Assembly: GCA_905221605.1 (NCBI GenBank)
Contig: CAJNDS010002246.1
Span: 1,077,429-1,141,428 of the forward strand
Direction of reading: 5' to 3'
From: Symbiodinium natans
Taxonomy: Eukaryota > Sar > Dinophyceae > Suessiales > Symbiodiniaceae
Length of the DNA stretch: 64,000 nt
Both the position numbers and the translations under genes were made by a program. The notes under the pieces were generated by a model. The model did no database searches, was not told the origin of the DNA, and saw nothing but the letters and a program-made list of their open reading frames with translations. Every line of letters begins with the position of its first letter. Position 1 is the stretch's first letter. Shown piece by piece: positions 21,701 to 33,000 of this stretch.

Positions 21701-22290
21701 GATGCTCCTGGGCACTTGTTGCCTGGAACTTTAAAATTCTAAGGCAGCAGAAGAAGGTCGAGGGCTTAGAGCAGGGAATTTTCGATTGAGTTGTTTTTTC
21801 CCAGACGTTTAGGATCCTTATGTAGACCGTACATTCAACAAAAGTAAACTTTACCCAACGGCGCCCTCCCGTAACTCCCCGCTTGGAAATCTCTCCAGCT
21901 GTCCTTTGCTAAACCCTAAGTTTCGAAAAACGTAGAACCTTAAGTCCTCAACACTAGAGCCCCAAACCCTGAACGTTCAGGATTTTGGCAATTGTTGGTG
22001 TTTGCTAAAACCCCTTTTTCCATGCGTTTCAAGGTTTAGATCAGCCCCATTAAAGGGAAGAAAGGTGCCCACTCAATTCCTCGAAATTCCTAAGCCACCG
22101 TGGAACCAAGTAGGAGTTTAGGATTCATTATCTTTCAGGCGTCTGAAGCCCTCAACCCCCCTAAACCTTGAACCCCAATCCTTACACCCCAAACCCAAAA
22201 CCCTTAGCCGTAAGCCCTCATCCCTCAGGATACGAAGACCGGTCGATGGCCAGCATGCGCCGAGAGATCAAGAACTGGTCCCAGGCGTGA
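15661..22290 (+). CDS. Multi-exon gene, unrecognised product, C-terminus complete
   Basis: About twelve exon islands in one direction: 15661-15729, 16833-16868, 16991-17064, 17682-17710, 17837-17879, 18487-about 18521, 19213-19277, 19358-19388, 19634-19729, 20784-20820, 21464-21518 and 22229-22290 (TGA). Phase is compatible across 17064/17682, 17710/17837, 17879/18487, 19277/19358, 19388/19634, 19729/20784 and 20820/21464. It fails at 16868/16991 and 21518/22229, where an exon is probably missing. The product has hydrophilic stretches (KRDPKSYEMATW, EQKKRRDRCLILRQLRMLRK) and no domain I recognise. Introns run from 70 bp to about 1.1 kb and carry telomeric tracts; the one after 19729 holds a 760-bp CCCTACAA variant array. 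The first exons (15661, 16833) may belong to a different gene. Confidence 0.5.
16833..16868 (+). CDS. Candidate exon (VLHNITQFRAGQ)
   Basis: Twelve codons between GACCCCAG and CAG|GTTGGG, in phase 0 at both ends, with CCCTAAA upstream. Confidence 0.5.
16991..17064 (+). CDS. Candidate exon (YTRIKRDPKSYEMATW)
   Basis: Starts after CCCCCAG, reads YTRIKRDPKSYEMATWSTN and then SGPIS, and ends at G|GTTTAGGG. The leftover G joins GC of the exon at 17682 to make Gly. Confidence 0.6.
17682..17710 (+). CDS. Candidate exon (FVAQSFCPK)
   Basis: 29 bp between AAGGCAG and AAG|GTGGGC; reads (G)FVAQSFCPK and ends in phase 0. Confidence 0.5.
17837..17879 (+). CDS. Candidate exon (SGQRLRRQLLQKGE)
   Basis: Between GCGCGCAG and G|GTTTAGGG; preceded by CCCTAAACCCCAAACCC at about 17731-17757. 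Basic, helix-forming sequence. Confidence 0.55.
17880..18068 (+). repeat. TTTAGGG array, 26 units
   Basis: One of the longest uninterrupted arrays in the window, with a single TTTATTG variant unit near 17965. Starts exactly at the end of the exon at 17837-17879. Confidence 0.95.
18487..18549 (+). CDS. Candidate exon (RGIWPKERRELVESPP)
   Basis: After GCCGACAG; leftover G from 17879 plus GA makes Gly. Reads RGIWPKERREL, where TTA|GTCGAG gives a phase-0 donor that fits the next exon, or continues to VESPPLSLL before GGTTTCGGGTTTAGG. Confidence 0.5.
19213..19277 (+). CDS. Candidate exon (APVVPSSIISPGYCIPITDE)
   Basis: Between TGCGGAG and GG|GTTTAGGGG. Reads APVVPSSIISPGYCIPITDE and E; the leftover GG joins C of 19358. 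Flanked by CCCTAAA (ending 19179) and TTTAGGG, an ideal example of the bracketed layout. Confidence 0.65.
19358..19388 (+). CDS. Candidate exon (WLPRQHLVVQ)
   Basis: After TGGACAG, 31 bp, ends at CAG|GTGGGG. Together with the previous exon it reads TDEEGWLPRQHLVVQ. The intron between (19278-19357) is 80 bp and mostly TTTAGGG. Confidence 0.5.
19634..19729 (+). CDS. Candidate exon (32 codons)
   Basis: After ACATAGAG; reads IQKGPPSSVWIQSGASQEGA then NIPRRQSTKESE, ending at GAA|GTACCC. The same frame stays open for about 110 bp more. Another frame (GPTIVRLDSVRSVTRRS) is also open for about 50 bp, so the choice rests on phase. Confidence 0.45.
19982..20745 (-). repeat. Variant telomeric array (CCCTACAA / CCCTAAA)
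   Basis: About 760 bp of C-strand repeats in blocks: ACCCTACA, ACCCTACAA, ACCCTAAA, plus ACCCCACA and ACCCTATA variants. Homogeneous blocks of each variant follow one another, which suggests local amplification. Confidence 0.95.
20784..20820 (+). CDS. Candidate exon (EQKKRRDRCLIL)
   Basis: Between GGCCCCAG and C|GTAGGGTTTAGGG. Very basic. The leftover C joins GC of 21464 to give Arg. Confidence 0.5.
21464..21518 (+). CDS. Candidate exon (QLRMLRKDILHKALGLL)
   Basis: Strong acceptor TCTTTATGTGCAG, ends at GG|GTTTAGGG. Reads (R)QLRMLRKDILHKALGLL, likely helical. An alternative frame (ASYECCEKIFCTRPWAF) is also open. Confidence 0.55.
22229..22290 (+). CDS. Terminal exon (YEDRSMASMRREIKNWSQA stop)
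   Basis: After ATCCCTCAG; reads (G)YEDRSMASMRREIKNWSQA and TGA at 22288-22290. The sequence after it carries no further island before 23.4 kb, so this is the likely end of the gene. Confidence 0.6.
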
Positions 22291-23319
22291 CCCAAAGAGG
22301 CCAGTTGGTTTTTTTTTCGTGTGGCTGGGTTTCGGACCCTAAACCCTAAACCCTAAACCCTAAACCCTAGGGCTTAAGATTCAGGACCCTGAGCCCTAAA
22401 AGCCCTAATTCCTAAGCGCCCTAGATCCTCAAGAATGCACTGGGACCCAGGCTTTGGTGGTTTAGGGTATAGGGTTTAGGGTTTAGGGATTAGGGCTTCG
22501 GGTTTAGGGTTAGTGGGGACGAAGGAGGGGGGGGGGGGGGGGGGGGGGGGAAGCCTCGAGAGGGGATTTCGGGCCTTCAGGGTTGAGGGCACCCTCCCCT
22601 AGTTCCCATTTGGGACCTGAAGCTTAAACCCTTAATCCTAAACCCTAAACCAACCCTAAACCCTAAGTTTGGCTGGAGGTTTTTTTGGCGATATCGGTGA
22701 GCATTCATGCAAGCTCGAAACCCCAAAGTCTAATTCGTAAGCTTTAATCCTTACTTACAAGGGGTTTCCGAAATTAGGGGGGTACCCTTTTTCGAGGTCC
22801 CTCTGGGGCACCCCCCATTTTGGGAAATGCCCATTTGACGGCATACGAAGTTCAACTTTGTCAGGCAGTTGCATGGATAATATGGGGGGGGGCCCCTAAA
22901 CCCTAAACCCTAAATCGCATAGGTGCGCGCTTTCCCATGTTGCTGTAATCTTACGTCCTGGAAACTTGCAGTAATCTTACGTCCTGGAAACCCATAAACT
23001 GCAGAGTGCTTACATGGCCGATTGGTGTGTACAGGGTAAACCCTCCACCCTGACAACAGCCTGCCCTTAACCCTCAACCCTAAACCCGTGAGTCGTTGTC
23101 CGTCCTTGTAAGCTGGAGTCCATTGCAGCGTATCCGGGATGACTCTCCGTAATTCTTCCGGTGCTATTCTCTAACTGACGGTCCTGTTTTATGTTTCACA
23201 CTTAAGTACATGGAGGATACCCCAAGAAGAGCCCTAATTCCGGATACGGACGGTTTGCTTCCAACCCCAAGAGCACAGGCCTTAAATGCTATACCCTTTA
23301 AAGCCTTACAAAATTCCGC

Positions 23320-23475
23320 CTCCCTAAACCCTAAACCCTAAACCCTACACCCTAAACCCTAAAACCTAAACCCTATAACCCTATAACCCTAACCCTAAAC
23401 CCTAAACCCTAAACCCTAAACCCTAAACCCTAAACCCTAAACCCTAAACCCTAAACCCTAAACCCTAAACCCTCC
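23320..23475 (-). repeat. CCCTAAA array
   Basis: About 150 bp of C-strand repeats with CCCTATAA variants, ending 24 bp before the acceptor of the exon at 23499. Confidence 0.95.
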
Positions 23476-23498
23476 CCCCGTGTCATTGCCTCCTCCAG

Positions 23499-23604
23499 GC
23501 CGCCTCGGATCTGCCCGTTGAGAATGTGGCGTGCTTGTTGTGCAACGCCACTCATTGTCTCCTGACGTGGGAGCACGAGGTCTTTGCGTACGAGCTGGCG
23601 GAGG
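23499..23604 (+). CDS. Candidate exon (CLLCNATHC island)
   Basis: After CTCCTCCAG; 35 codons reading AASDLPVENVACLLCNATHC then LLTWEHEVFAYELAE; GT at 23605. It carries a C-x-x-C-x4-HC pattern, but no zinc-binding domain is recognised. First island after the stop at 22290. Confidence 0.6.
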
Positions 23605-23974
23605 GTGGGGGGGGGGGTTATTAGGATTAGGCCCACATCGAAACCCTTGGGGCTTAAGATGCTCGGATATCCTAAACTGCCCTAAACGCACAGGGTTTAG
23701 GGTGTAGGGTTTAGGGTCACACCCTCAATCCTCTGCAGGGTATTTTGCTTAACTCAGCGTTGCCGGCCATGTCAGACGTGTTGATCTGCAAGCCGAGCGG
23801 AGCCCCCCTACACCAACCCTAAACCCTAAAACCCTAAACCCTAAACCCTAAACCCTAAACCTAAACCCAATCTCAGTTTGTGTGTCAGCGGTTGCGAGAA
23901 CTCTACAGAGGCAACAAACCCAAAGCGGCCCCCTGCAAGCTTACTGGGGTAGTATAGGGGCCTTAGAAATATGT

Positions 23975-24008
<34 letters not shown>

Positions 24009-27000
24009 GGGGGGGGGGGTGGGGGGTAGCATAGTACAACTATAAAGGGACCAGAAATGAATACCATGAGTACCTATTCCAACCTTAGTACGCCGGTCTG
24101 CCAAACCCAGCACAAATCTTCGCACCTCTACTGCAGGGGACCCCCGAGTTCCTGAGCACAGTGATAAATCAGGGTTTAGGGTTTAGGGTTTAGGGTTTAG
24201 GGTTTAGGGTAAGTAAAGTTATCTTAAAGTTATCAGGAACCGTAAGCTGGGTTTTGGGTGCCGGAACTTGGCTCATAAGTCCCTGAACAACAGGCAGCCT
24301 CCCCTCCCTCTAGAAGGCTACGAAAAGGTTTGGGTTGAGGATTTAGGCTGGACGGTTAATCTCTGATCTGGTGGTTTCCGAAATCAGGGGTACACCAGAA
24401 AAAGGGGTCCTTATTACACGGGAACCCTACTATTTAAGGGGGTCTATTTTAGGGTCCCCTGATTTCGTAAACCCCCATCTGGATCCGGCACGCTTTGGAT
24501 GCCTTTACGGAAGCTGCAGGCCTACATCCAGTAATAAAGGGGCCTTAATGCTTACGATAGGGTATATGGGGGTTATTATAAGTATAGTATAATTAAGAAT
24601 TGCAATAGGTTTTTGGGGAGTTATTATGGTAGAATTCTAGAGGGGCCATAAGGCAATATTATTAGTAATTCTTCCGACCCCTATGTGGCTTTTCTACATC
24701 CCTCCTGCACACAAAGCCTGCCCTGTGGCACCCGAACCCAGCGGAATCTCGAGCTTGCGACCGTTGGTCTCAGTTTGCCGAATTGTTTAAGACACTCGTC
24801 AGCCGGGTTGTAAGTGACCTGCTGAACCAAATTGATTGTTTGAGTCGTATGAGCAGACGCGAACTCTTGGGTTCTGGCGAGATGAAGCAGACTTGCTGCG
24901 CTCCGGGACTCGGGACGGGGCTTGGTAAAAAGAGGTTCTTGCAGGGGACCTTTGCAGAGTCCATCTTCGAAAGGAACCCTAAACCACCCTAAACCCCAAA
25001 CCCTAAACCCCAAACCCCAAACCCCAAGCCCCAAGCCCCAAACCCCAAACCCTAAACCCCAAACCCCAAACCCTAAACCCTAAACCCTAAACCCCATTTC
25101 TTCTCTGACCAGTCCAGGCTGCCACGCGGGCCCAGCGCGCCCTGCAGAATTGCGGGAAGGATCCGGGTCCTTGAGGCTTTAGGGGTTTAGGGTTTAGGGG
25201 TTTAGGGGTTTAGGGGTTAGGGGTTTAGGGGTTTAGGGGTTTAGTGTTTAGGGGTTCAGGGTGTAGGGTTTAGGATTTAGGGTTTAGGGGTTTGGGGTTT
25301 AGGGTTTGGGGTTTAGGGGTTTAGGGGTTTAGGGGTTTAGTGTTTAGGGGTTCAGGGTGTAGGGTTTAGGGTGTAGGGGTTTGGGGTTTGGGGTTTAGGG
25401 TTTAGGGTTTAGGGGTTTAGGGGTTTAGGGATTTAGGGGTTTAGGGGTTAGGGGGTTTAGGGGTTAGGGGTTTAGGGTTTAGGGGTTTAGGGGTTTAGGC
25501 GGTTTTGGGGGGTTTTAGGGGGTTTGTGGGTTTAGGGGTTGGACTGTTAGTATAAGGGGGAACATCCCAAGTGATGGGGTCGTAGGACTTCAGGGTTGAG
25601 GGGTTGAGGTTGTCGGGCTTCATAGGATTGAGGGATTCAGGGTTTAGGGTTGTAGGGCTTTAGGGGTTTAGGGGTTTAGGGGTTTAGGGGTTAGGGGTTT
25701 AGGGGTTTAGGGGTTTAGGGGTTTAGGGGTTTAGTGTTTAGGGGTTCAGGGTGTAGGGTTTAGGGTTTAGGGGTTTGGGGTTTGGGGTTTAGGGTTTAGG
25801 GTTTAGGGGTTTAGGGGTTTAGGGATTTAGGGGTTTAGGGGTTAGGGGGTTTAGGGGTTAGGGGTTTAGGGTTTAGGGGTTTAGGGGTTTAGGCGGTTTT
25901 GGGGGGTTTTAGGGGGTTTGTGGGTTTAGGGGTTGGACTGTTAGTATAAGGGGGAACATCCCAAGTGATGGGGTCGTAGGACTTCAGGGTTGAGGGGTTG
26001 AGGTTGTCGGGCTTCATAGGATTGAGGGATTCAGGGTTTAGGGTTGTAGGGCTTTAGGGGTTTAGGAGTCTTAGGATTAGGGGAGACTATGGGGATCTTC
26101 GGGTTCTATTGCTGGTGGCTGTAGGGAATTTGGTTTACGCGGTATAGCGCCACAGGGTTTTGAGGGCTTAGGGTTTTGGGGCTATTCGGTTTACGGTTCA
26201 AGGGTAGTAGGCTCTGGAGACAAACCCCAAGCCCAAAGCCTTTGGCCTGGTCCCCAAGTGCCTGCTGTTGTCGGGTCGTTTGAAGTTTGGGGTGTAGGTC
26301 CTGGGTTTCGGGGTGCATGTCGGGGGGAAACCAACAGAAAGGGGTTGCGCGCTGTAGGGACACTGTAGGGAGGCGTAGAGCGCTCGATGTTTAGGGGTTC
26401 CGATCTGAGGGCTCTGAATTGAAGTTCCAAGGTCGGCGCCCTTGGCTGATGTGCTAGGCAGTTGGTGAGGGCGGTCTCGCAAGACCCTGACCCCAAACCC
26501 CAAGGAGGGCCGCGGGCCCCAATGTCTGACGACACTGGCCCGGAAGCAAGGATGTCAACGGCCTGGAACCTGGACCCTATAATCCTAAAGACCCTAAATA
26601 CCCTAAGTCGGAACCCCAAACACGTCTGGCCACAATACCCCCCCCCCCCGCCCCCTCGGCTAAAACCAGTCAGCAAAAAAACCACTAGCCAACACCCCGA
26701 CCCTCTTTGTTTCCCCCCCCCCACCACCCCACCCCCTCTAATCTTCGTCATAGTGGTGTGACATTTTCCATTTTTGAGGGTACATAAACTCATCAAGGAA
26801 TAGAAATTTAAATTTTCAGTACTATCCCAGCCATGAACCAGAAAGCAGGACGGCCTTCGGCCGCCCTCCCCGCTGCACGCCGCGGCAGCGGCCGGCAGCG
26901 CAAAGGTCAGGAACTTGAGATACTTGGAGGGTCGGGGCACAGGGAGTTCAGGGTGTAACTTATTGTGGTTGGTTTCGGCGTTTTGCGTTGAGTGTTTGAG

Positions 27001-30000
27001 GTCTACTTCTTGTTTTTTTTTGGTTGGGGGGGGGGGCTACTTGGAGGCTCATGGGTGTGGAAAACACCGTAAAGCACCAACCTTGGGTGCCTCGAAAAGT
27101 CAGCAGGCAACCTTTCGAGCTTCCGGACATGGCTTCTTCCCCCAAGCCTACATCCCCTTTCCATGTGCGGGTTCGGTTTCCGAAGATAGGGGCTCATTTT
27201 GGAGGGTGGGGCGGGGGGGGTGTTTCTTTGGGTGTATATTTGCGGCGCTGAACCCAAACCCTAAACCCCTCGTTTGGGGTTTTGGGGAGTGGCTTAGGGT
27301 TGGGATTCCCCAAACGCATCCCAGACACACTTCCAAAGCCAAAGCGCCAAGCACCTTGGTAGTGCGGGTCCCCAAACTAGGACCCAGATGAGGCCCTTTA
27401 TTCCCTTCCTTCGGGCTTCGGTTCCCTTAGAAGCCCTTTAAGCCAACAAGGGCACCCTGTTTAAACTCCTAGGTTCCTCTTGGGTCCAGCAAACCGACCG
27501 AAAGTGTTGTCTCAATTCCAAACCCCCACAACATGGACTGTCATGATCGTACATGGCTTGGAGGGTGCTTACGACTGTCTTTTGGTAGGTGTCTGGGTCT
27601 TGGAGTACCATACTTTAAAACTTTTTTTGGTTCTGGGTTCCTATTATAGCTACTTATACCTAAAAAGTATATACTTTTTTTCAGGGTTTACTCCAAAGCT
27701 AAGGTGTAGAATGGGGTGCCGTAGAGCTAAAGATTGGTGAGTGTACGTATTGTGCGCCCTACCTTGGGATGTTCCCCCTTATACCAACAGGCCTTAATAG
27801 GGACTATAGTACCCCCTCTGATAAATCCCTACAAAGGTGCTGTTAGTATAAGGGGGAACATCCCTAGCCCTAAACCCTAAACGCTAAACCCTAAACCCTA
27901 TAAACCCTAAACCCTAAAACCCAGGGATAAAAGCTGCAGCCAGAGGCAGTGCGGGCCCTGCTCCGCCACCGGGCGACGGTCACGGCAACCGAGGCCGGTG
28001 GCTTGGGGGGTTTAGGGTTTAGGGTTTAGGGTTTAGGGGGGGGGAGAAGGTTTTGCGGTCCCGCAAATGTTCTTAGGAGGGGGGGGGGGCGGAGGGGAGG
28101 GGGGAGGGGGGGGGGGGGAGGGTGGGGGGATGAGGGTGGGGGGGGGAGGGGGGGGGGGGGGGGGGGGGGGGGGAGGGGGGGGGGAGGGGGGGGGGAGGGG
28201 GGGGGAGGGGGGGGGAGGGGGGGGGGAGGGGGGGGGGAGGGGGGGGGAGGGGGGGGGGAGGGGGGGGGGAGGGGGGGGGGGGGGGGGGAGGGGGGGGGGG
28301 GGGTGAGGGGGGGGTGGGGGAGGGGGGGGGGGAGGGGTTGCTGAAATTTTGAAGGGTTTTTTCTAGGATTTGTTTTATAAGGGGTTGCATCAGGTCTTTG
28401 TAGTGCCTTTGGATATTGTTTTTTGCTGCAAGGTGTTTACGGCGTTGGGCCTTCAGGTCTTTCAGGCTAAGCCTTAAGCCCTAAGTAGCTGAAGCTTGGA
28501 AGGCTTTGCGTGCGGTGCAACGCTAAGGACTACGCTCTGGGGTGTTAGGGTTTAGGGTTTGGGGTTCCGATGCTGCGACCTTGAATCCTTAGCCTTTTTT
28601 TGTCCATTCGCGAGCTAGCAGATTTTTCAGGCAAAATGCTACGTGCCGCCCAATATTAGACTACACCAGAAAACCCTAAGCCCTAAACATACGCCTAAGA
28701 CCCCCTGCACTGTCGGTTTAGGGGTTATAGGTGTCGGTTTAGAGCTTATGAGGTTGAGGGTTTAGGCACGCTGTTCGTCCTGACTGTGTTCGAGGGATTG
28801 ATAGGACTTGGGATTTAGGGTTCAGGGTTGAGGGCTGAGAGGTGTTCCTAAACCTTGAAACTTGGGGGTCCTGCATGGTCCATGGGCGTCGAGGGGCAGT
28901 TGCAAGTTTCAAGTTAATCCCCACCCTTGTAACTCAAAGCCCCAAACCAGGGTTCGCGGTTCGCCCTCAACCCTATAAACTCTAAACCCTATAAACCTAT
29001 AAACCCTGTAAACCCTATAAACCCCATAAACTCTATAGACCCTAAACCCTAAACCTAGACCCTAAACCCTAAACCCAGACCTTGGACCCTAAACCCTAGA
29101 CCCTAGACCCTAAACCCCAAACCCTACACCCTAAACCCCAAACCCCAAACCCTAAACCCTAAACCCTTCAACCGCAGCAGCTCCAGCCAGGCACACGGCG
29201 TCATGGCATTGCATTTGGCGGCCGACCGCGGCACAGCGGAGGCGCTGGATGGAGTCTACTAGGGTTAAAAGAGGGTGCATAGGGTTTAGGGTTTAGAGTT
29301 TAGGGTTAAGGGGTGTAGGGTTTAGGGTCGCCCTTCTTTGCTGCACTGCTTTGGAGAGGTCTCATGTCAGTTCTCTAAGCTGCTTCTAGGTTTTAGGGTT
29401 ACAGTTTTGGGGATGTATGTAATTAGGGCTCCGGGCAAGAGGGTTGCATGGCAGAGAATGATATGGACACAATGGCTTCCGTACGATGTAGCCAAATTCA
29501 AGCAACACAGGGCATCCCGGATTCATGGTCATGGAACCCTCTTGCCCGGAGCCCCACCTATAACCCTGTAACCTGAAACTTGAACCCCAAACCCTGGAAG
29601 CCTGACTTAGCTATCGAATACTTGGCTTCAAAATTGTTGGGCCTCCGTTGTGTGTATGCAAGAAGAAAGGCTCGCCTTGTTCTTTTCTGGTTGCTCGGAA
29701 AGTCAGCTAATCCACGGCAGGTACCTTTTAACCATGTGTGGTACGAGCAACCCTAGACCTTCCCAAAGGTTGCTAAATCCTAAACCCTGACCCTAAACCC
29801 TCAACCGTAGACCTAAGTTATCCCTCAGACCCTACACCGTCCCTACACCCCTGACACTGGCCTCGAAGGTTGTGGAGCTTCTGTTGGATGCCAAGGCCCT
29901 TCGCATCCCGCTGAAAGTGGCGCCAGGATTCAGTAGCTAGGGTTTAGGGGTTTAGGGGTTTAGGGATTTAGGGATTTAGGGATTTAGGGATTTCGGGATT

Positions 30001-33000
30001 TCGGGATTTCGGGATTTCGGGATTTAGGGATTTAGGGATTTAGGGATTAGGGTTTAGGGATTACGGTTTAAGGTTTAGGGTTTGGTGTGTAGGGTACCCT
30101 AAACCCTAAGCCCTGGACCTTTTAAGGTTTCGACGGTTTCATGGTTGAGGTTGCCCTAAAGATTGAATTTCCAGGGTTCGGAGTAGAATCCCCCCCCATC
30201 CCACCCCCCAAATGATAGGGTTTAGGGTTGGGGTTTTGGGGGGGGGGGGGGGGGTTTAGGGCTTGCAGTTCTTGAAGTCTGCTCAAGGGTTCTTGCCATG
30301 ACTCTGCTTAAGGCTTAGGATCTTGGAGCCTACTCTCTACCCGAAACCAAGCTTGCTGACGCGGTTTAGGGCTTAGGGCGTAGGGTTTAGGATTTAGGGT
30401 TTAGAGTTTAGGGTTTAGGGTTTGGGAAGGGTTTTAGGTCAACAGATGCCTTTCAGCGCGGGGTTTAGCGTTCAAACCCTACTTGGACGCCCACGGGCAG
30501 CGATACGTAGCCAAATCCAGGTACCTTACTCAAGACTGTTGCCTTACATGCAGTCCTGCTCACCCACGAACCTTTCAAGCAAGTCTTATACGTTGGGTTC
30601 GGCCGGTCCACACTAACAGTCACCACCAGCAGACCCACAAATAAAAGCACCCGGTAAATGCCAAAAAATTGACTGAGATTCCTGCTATTCCTGGTGCTAT
30701 TCCTGGTGCTATTCCTGGTGCTATTTCTGGTGCTATTTCTGGTGCATTTTTTTGTGCTATTCCTGGTGCTATTTCTGGTGCTATTTTTTGTGCTATTGTT
30801 TGTGCTATTTCTCGTGCTATTTTTTGTGCTATTGTTTGTGCTATCTCTGGTGCTATTTCTGGTGCTGTTGCTGGTGCTATGTGACTAACAATCACCATCA
30901 GCAGACCCACAAAAAACAGCACCCGGTAAATGCTAAGCTGCTAAAATTGACTGGGATTCCTGGTGCTATTTCTGGTGCTATTGTTTGTGCTATTTCTGGT
31001 GCTATTTTTTGCGCTATTCCTGGCGCTATTTCTGGTGCTATTTTTTGTGCTATTGTTTGTGCTATTTCTGGTGCTATTTCTGCTGCTATGTGACTAACAG
31101 TCACCACCGGCAGACCCACAAAAAGAAGCACCCGGTAAATGCTAAAATTGACTGGGATTCCTGGTGCTATTTTTGGCCTGTGTGTTATAAGGCCACGGCG
31201 TTATTTGACTGTTAGTGTGGACCGGCCGAACCCAACCCTAAACCCTAAACCTTACGAAACCTTCTTCAGAGGTTTCAAAAAAAGGGGCCAACCTGACAGC
31301 TTAGTAGGCAAAAACCAGGGTTTCTCAGGACCTCAATCCATAATCCTTCGGGAATTAGGGTTTAGGGTTTGGGGTTTAGGGTTTCGGATTTCGCCCTTGG
31401 TTCGTGGATCAGAGAAGGGTTTAGGGGGCTTGGAATTTGGGACTTGCTGGTGCTTTGCGCCAGACCATGTGGTGTAGACTGGGCTCTTGGTAGTGTATCA
31501 CGTAGAACAGAACTGTTTGGCAGCAGTAAGGGGATAATGTTGGCAATGTACACTGACCCCCACCCGCGTCCCCCCAAAACAGCAAAGAATAAGCGCAAAA
31601 TGAAACCCTAAACCCTAAACCCTAGACCCTAGACCCTAAACCCTAAACCCTAAACCCTAAACCCCAAAAACACCCTTCTGTGCAGGTGCCAGCTGACCCC
31701 CACTGCAAGGACTTGCAGCAAATTCTCGAGGATGCCAGGGTTCGGGTTTAGGGTGCAGGGCCTGCTTCAAAAGGTGAAGTTTCTAGGGTTTAGTTTAGGG
31801 TTTAGGGTTTAGGGTTTAGGGTTTAGGGTTTAGGGTTTAGGGTTTAGGGTTTAGGGTTTAGGGTTTAGGGTTTAGGGTTTAGGGTTTAGGGTTTAGGGTT
31901 TAGGGTTTAGGGTTTAGGGTTTAGGGTTTCAGGGTCTTATCTTTGTCATAGTGGGGTAACATTTTGCATTTTTAAGGGTACTGTAACGTAATAAGGAATA
32001 GAAATCTACATTTTTCATACTATCCCAACTTATGGGCGTGCTTCAGACCATAAACTCTTTTCAGGGTAGTTATATGGGCCCTTAATATGGTCCCCTACGT
32101 TCTTTACAGGGTTCTGAAGGACAGTCTGCACCATGTACCTGCCCGAAAGCTAAGCCCTGAACTTAAACCCAGTCAGTCTCGCTGCTACGGGTCGTGTGTC
32201 TGCAAGTTGTCAGAAAGCCGGCTTCTTCCGTGTATCCTCTAACACGGGCGGGGTCCGGGGAACAATGCAGAAAGCTCAACAATTTCCAAATATGGGTTCC
32301 CTCATGAATCCCGTATGTTCTAACGTAGCTGACGCAACATACCCGTTCGAATGCAATAATCAGGCTCCTCATGTTTGACCTTACTATCCTGAAACATAAT
32401 AAACTCAATGGAAGGGTATAAACAAGTCCTGATTAAGTTTTGGGTTAAGGGTGAAAAGCATGCCGTGGTGGGTTACGTGCCCTGCGGGAAGGGTTGAGGC
32501 TTCCGGGCTCTAAGCCCCTGGCGTTCTTGATTGAAGCCAAGCATTCCTGTACTGAGCCGCCCACCAGTATCCTTATTCCATATTTTAGGAACTAGGATTC
32601 CCAGCACAAGCGGCACAGTAGCACGAAAAGAGGCATCCTTTTCTTTCTTGGTTGCTGGGCAGCCTAGTATATGTGCTGCGTAGGTACAGCCTTCAACCTT
32701 TTGGGGTACAAAAGCCCCTTAAATCCCAAAAGGGTAGCCTCTTTCTTCTGCAATTAAGCTCAGCCGGTGAGCGCAGAAACCAACTCAGCCAGTAACCCTG
32801 AACCTTTTCGAGGTCCTCCATTTTGCCGCCCGCAGCGGCAACTTCACGACGCTGGCCTGCCCGCCTCACCACATGTGTTTGTGTTTTTTTTTTTTTTGTG
32901 TGTGTGTGTGTGTTTTTTTTTTGGGGGGGGGGGGGGGGTAATGAACCCTAATTAAATCCTAAACCGCTCTCTCAGCGTCTCGGGTTCAGGGTTGAGGGCT

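Noticed and set aside
26191-26940. 249-codon open frame on the - strand
   Set aside because: Antisense to all supported exons, crosses a family A repeat and G/C-rich low complexity, and shows no motif.
28067-28390. Poly-glycine and poly-proline open frames
   Set aside because: They follow entirely from the G/A low-complexity tract and are open in any frame.
30620-31131. Hydrophobic repeat proteins (GAIPGAIS, LVLFLVLF, APEIAPGIA)
   Set aside because: All frames of a 12-bp minisatellite inside a TIR element stay open; no sign of selection for one frame.
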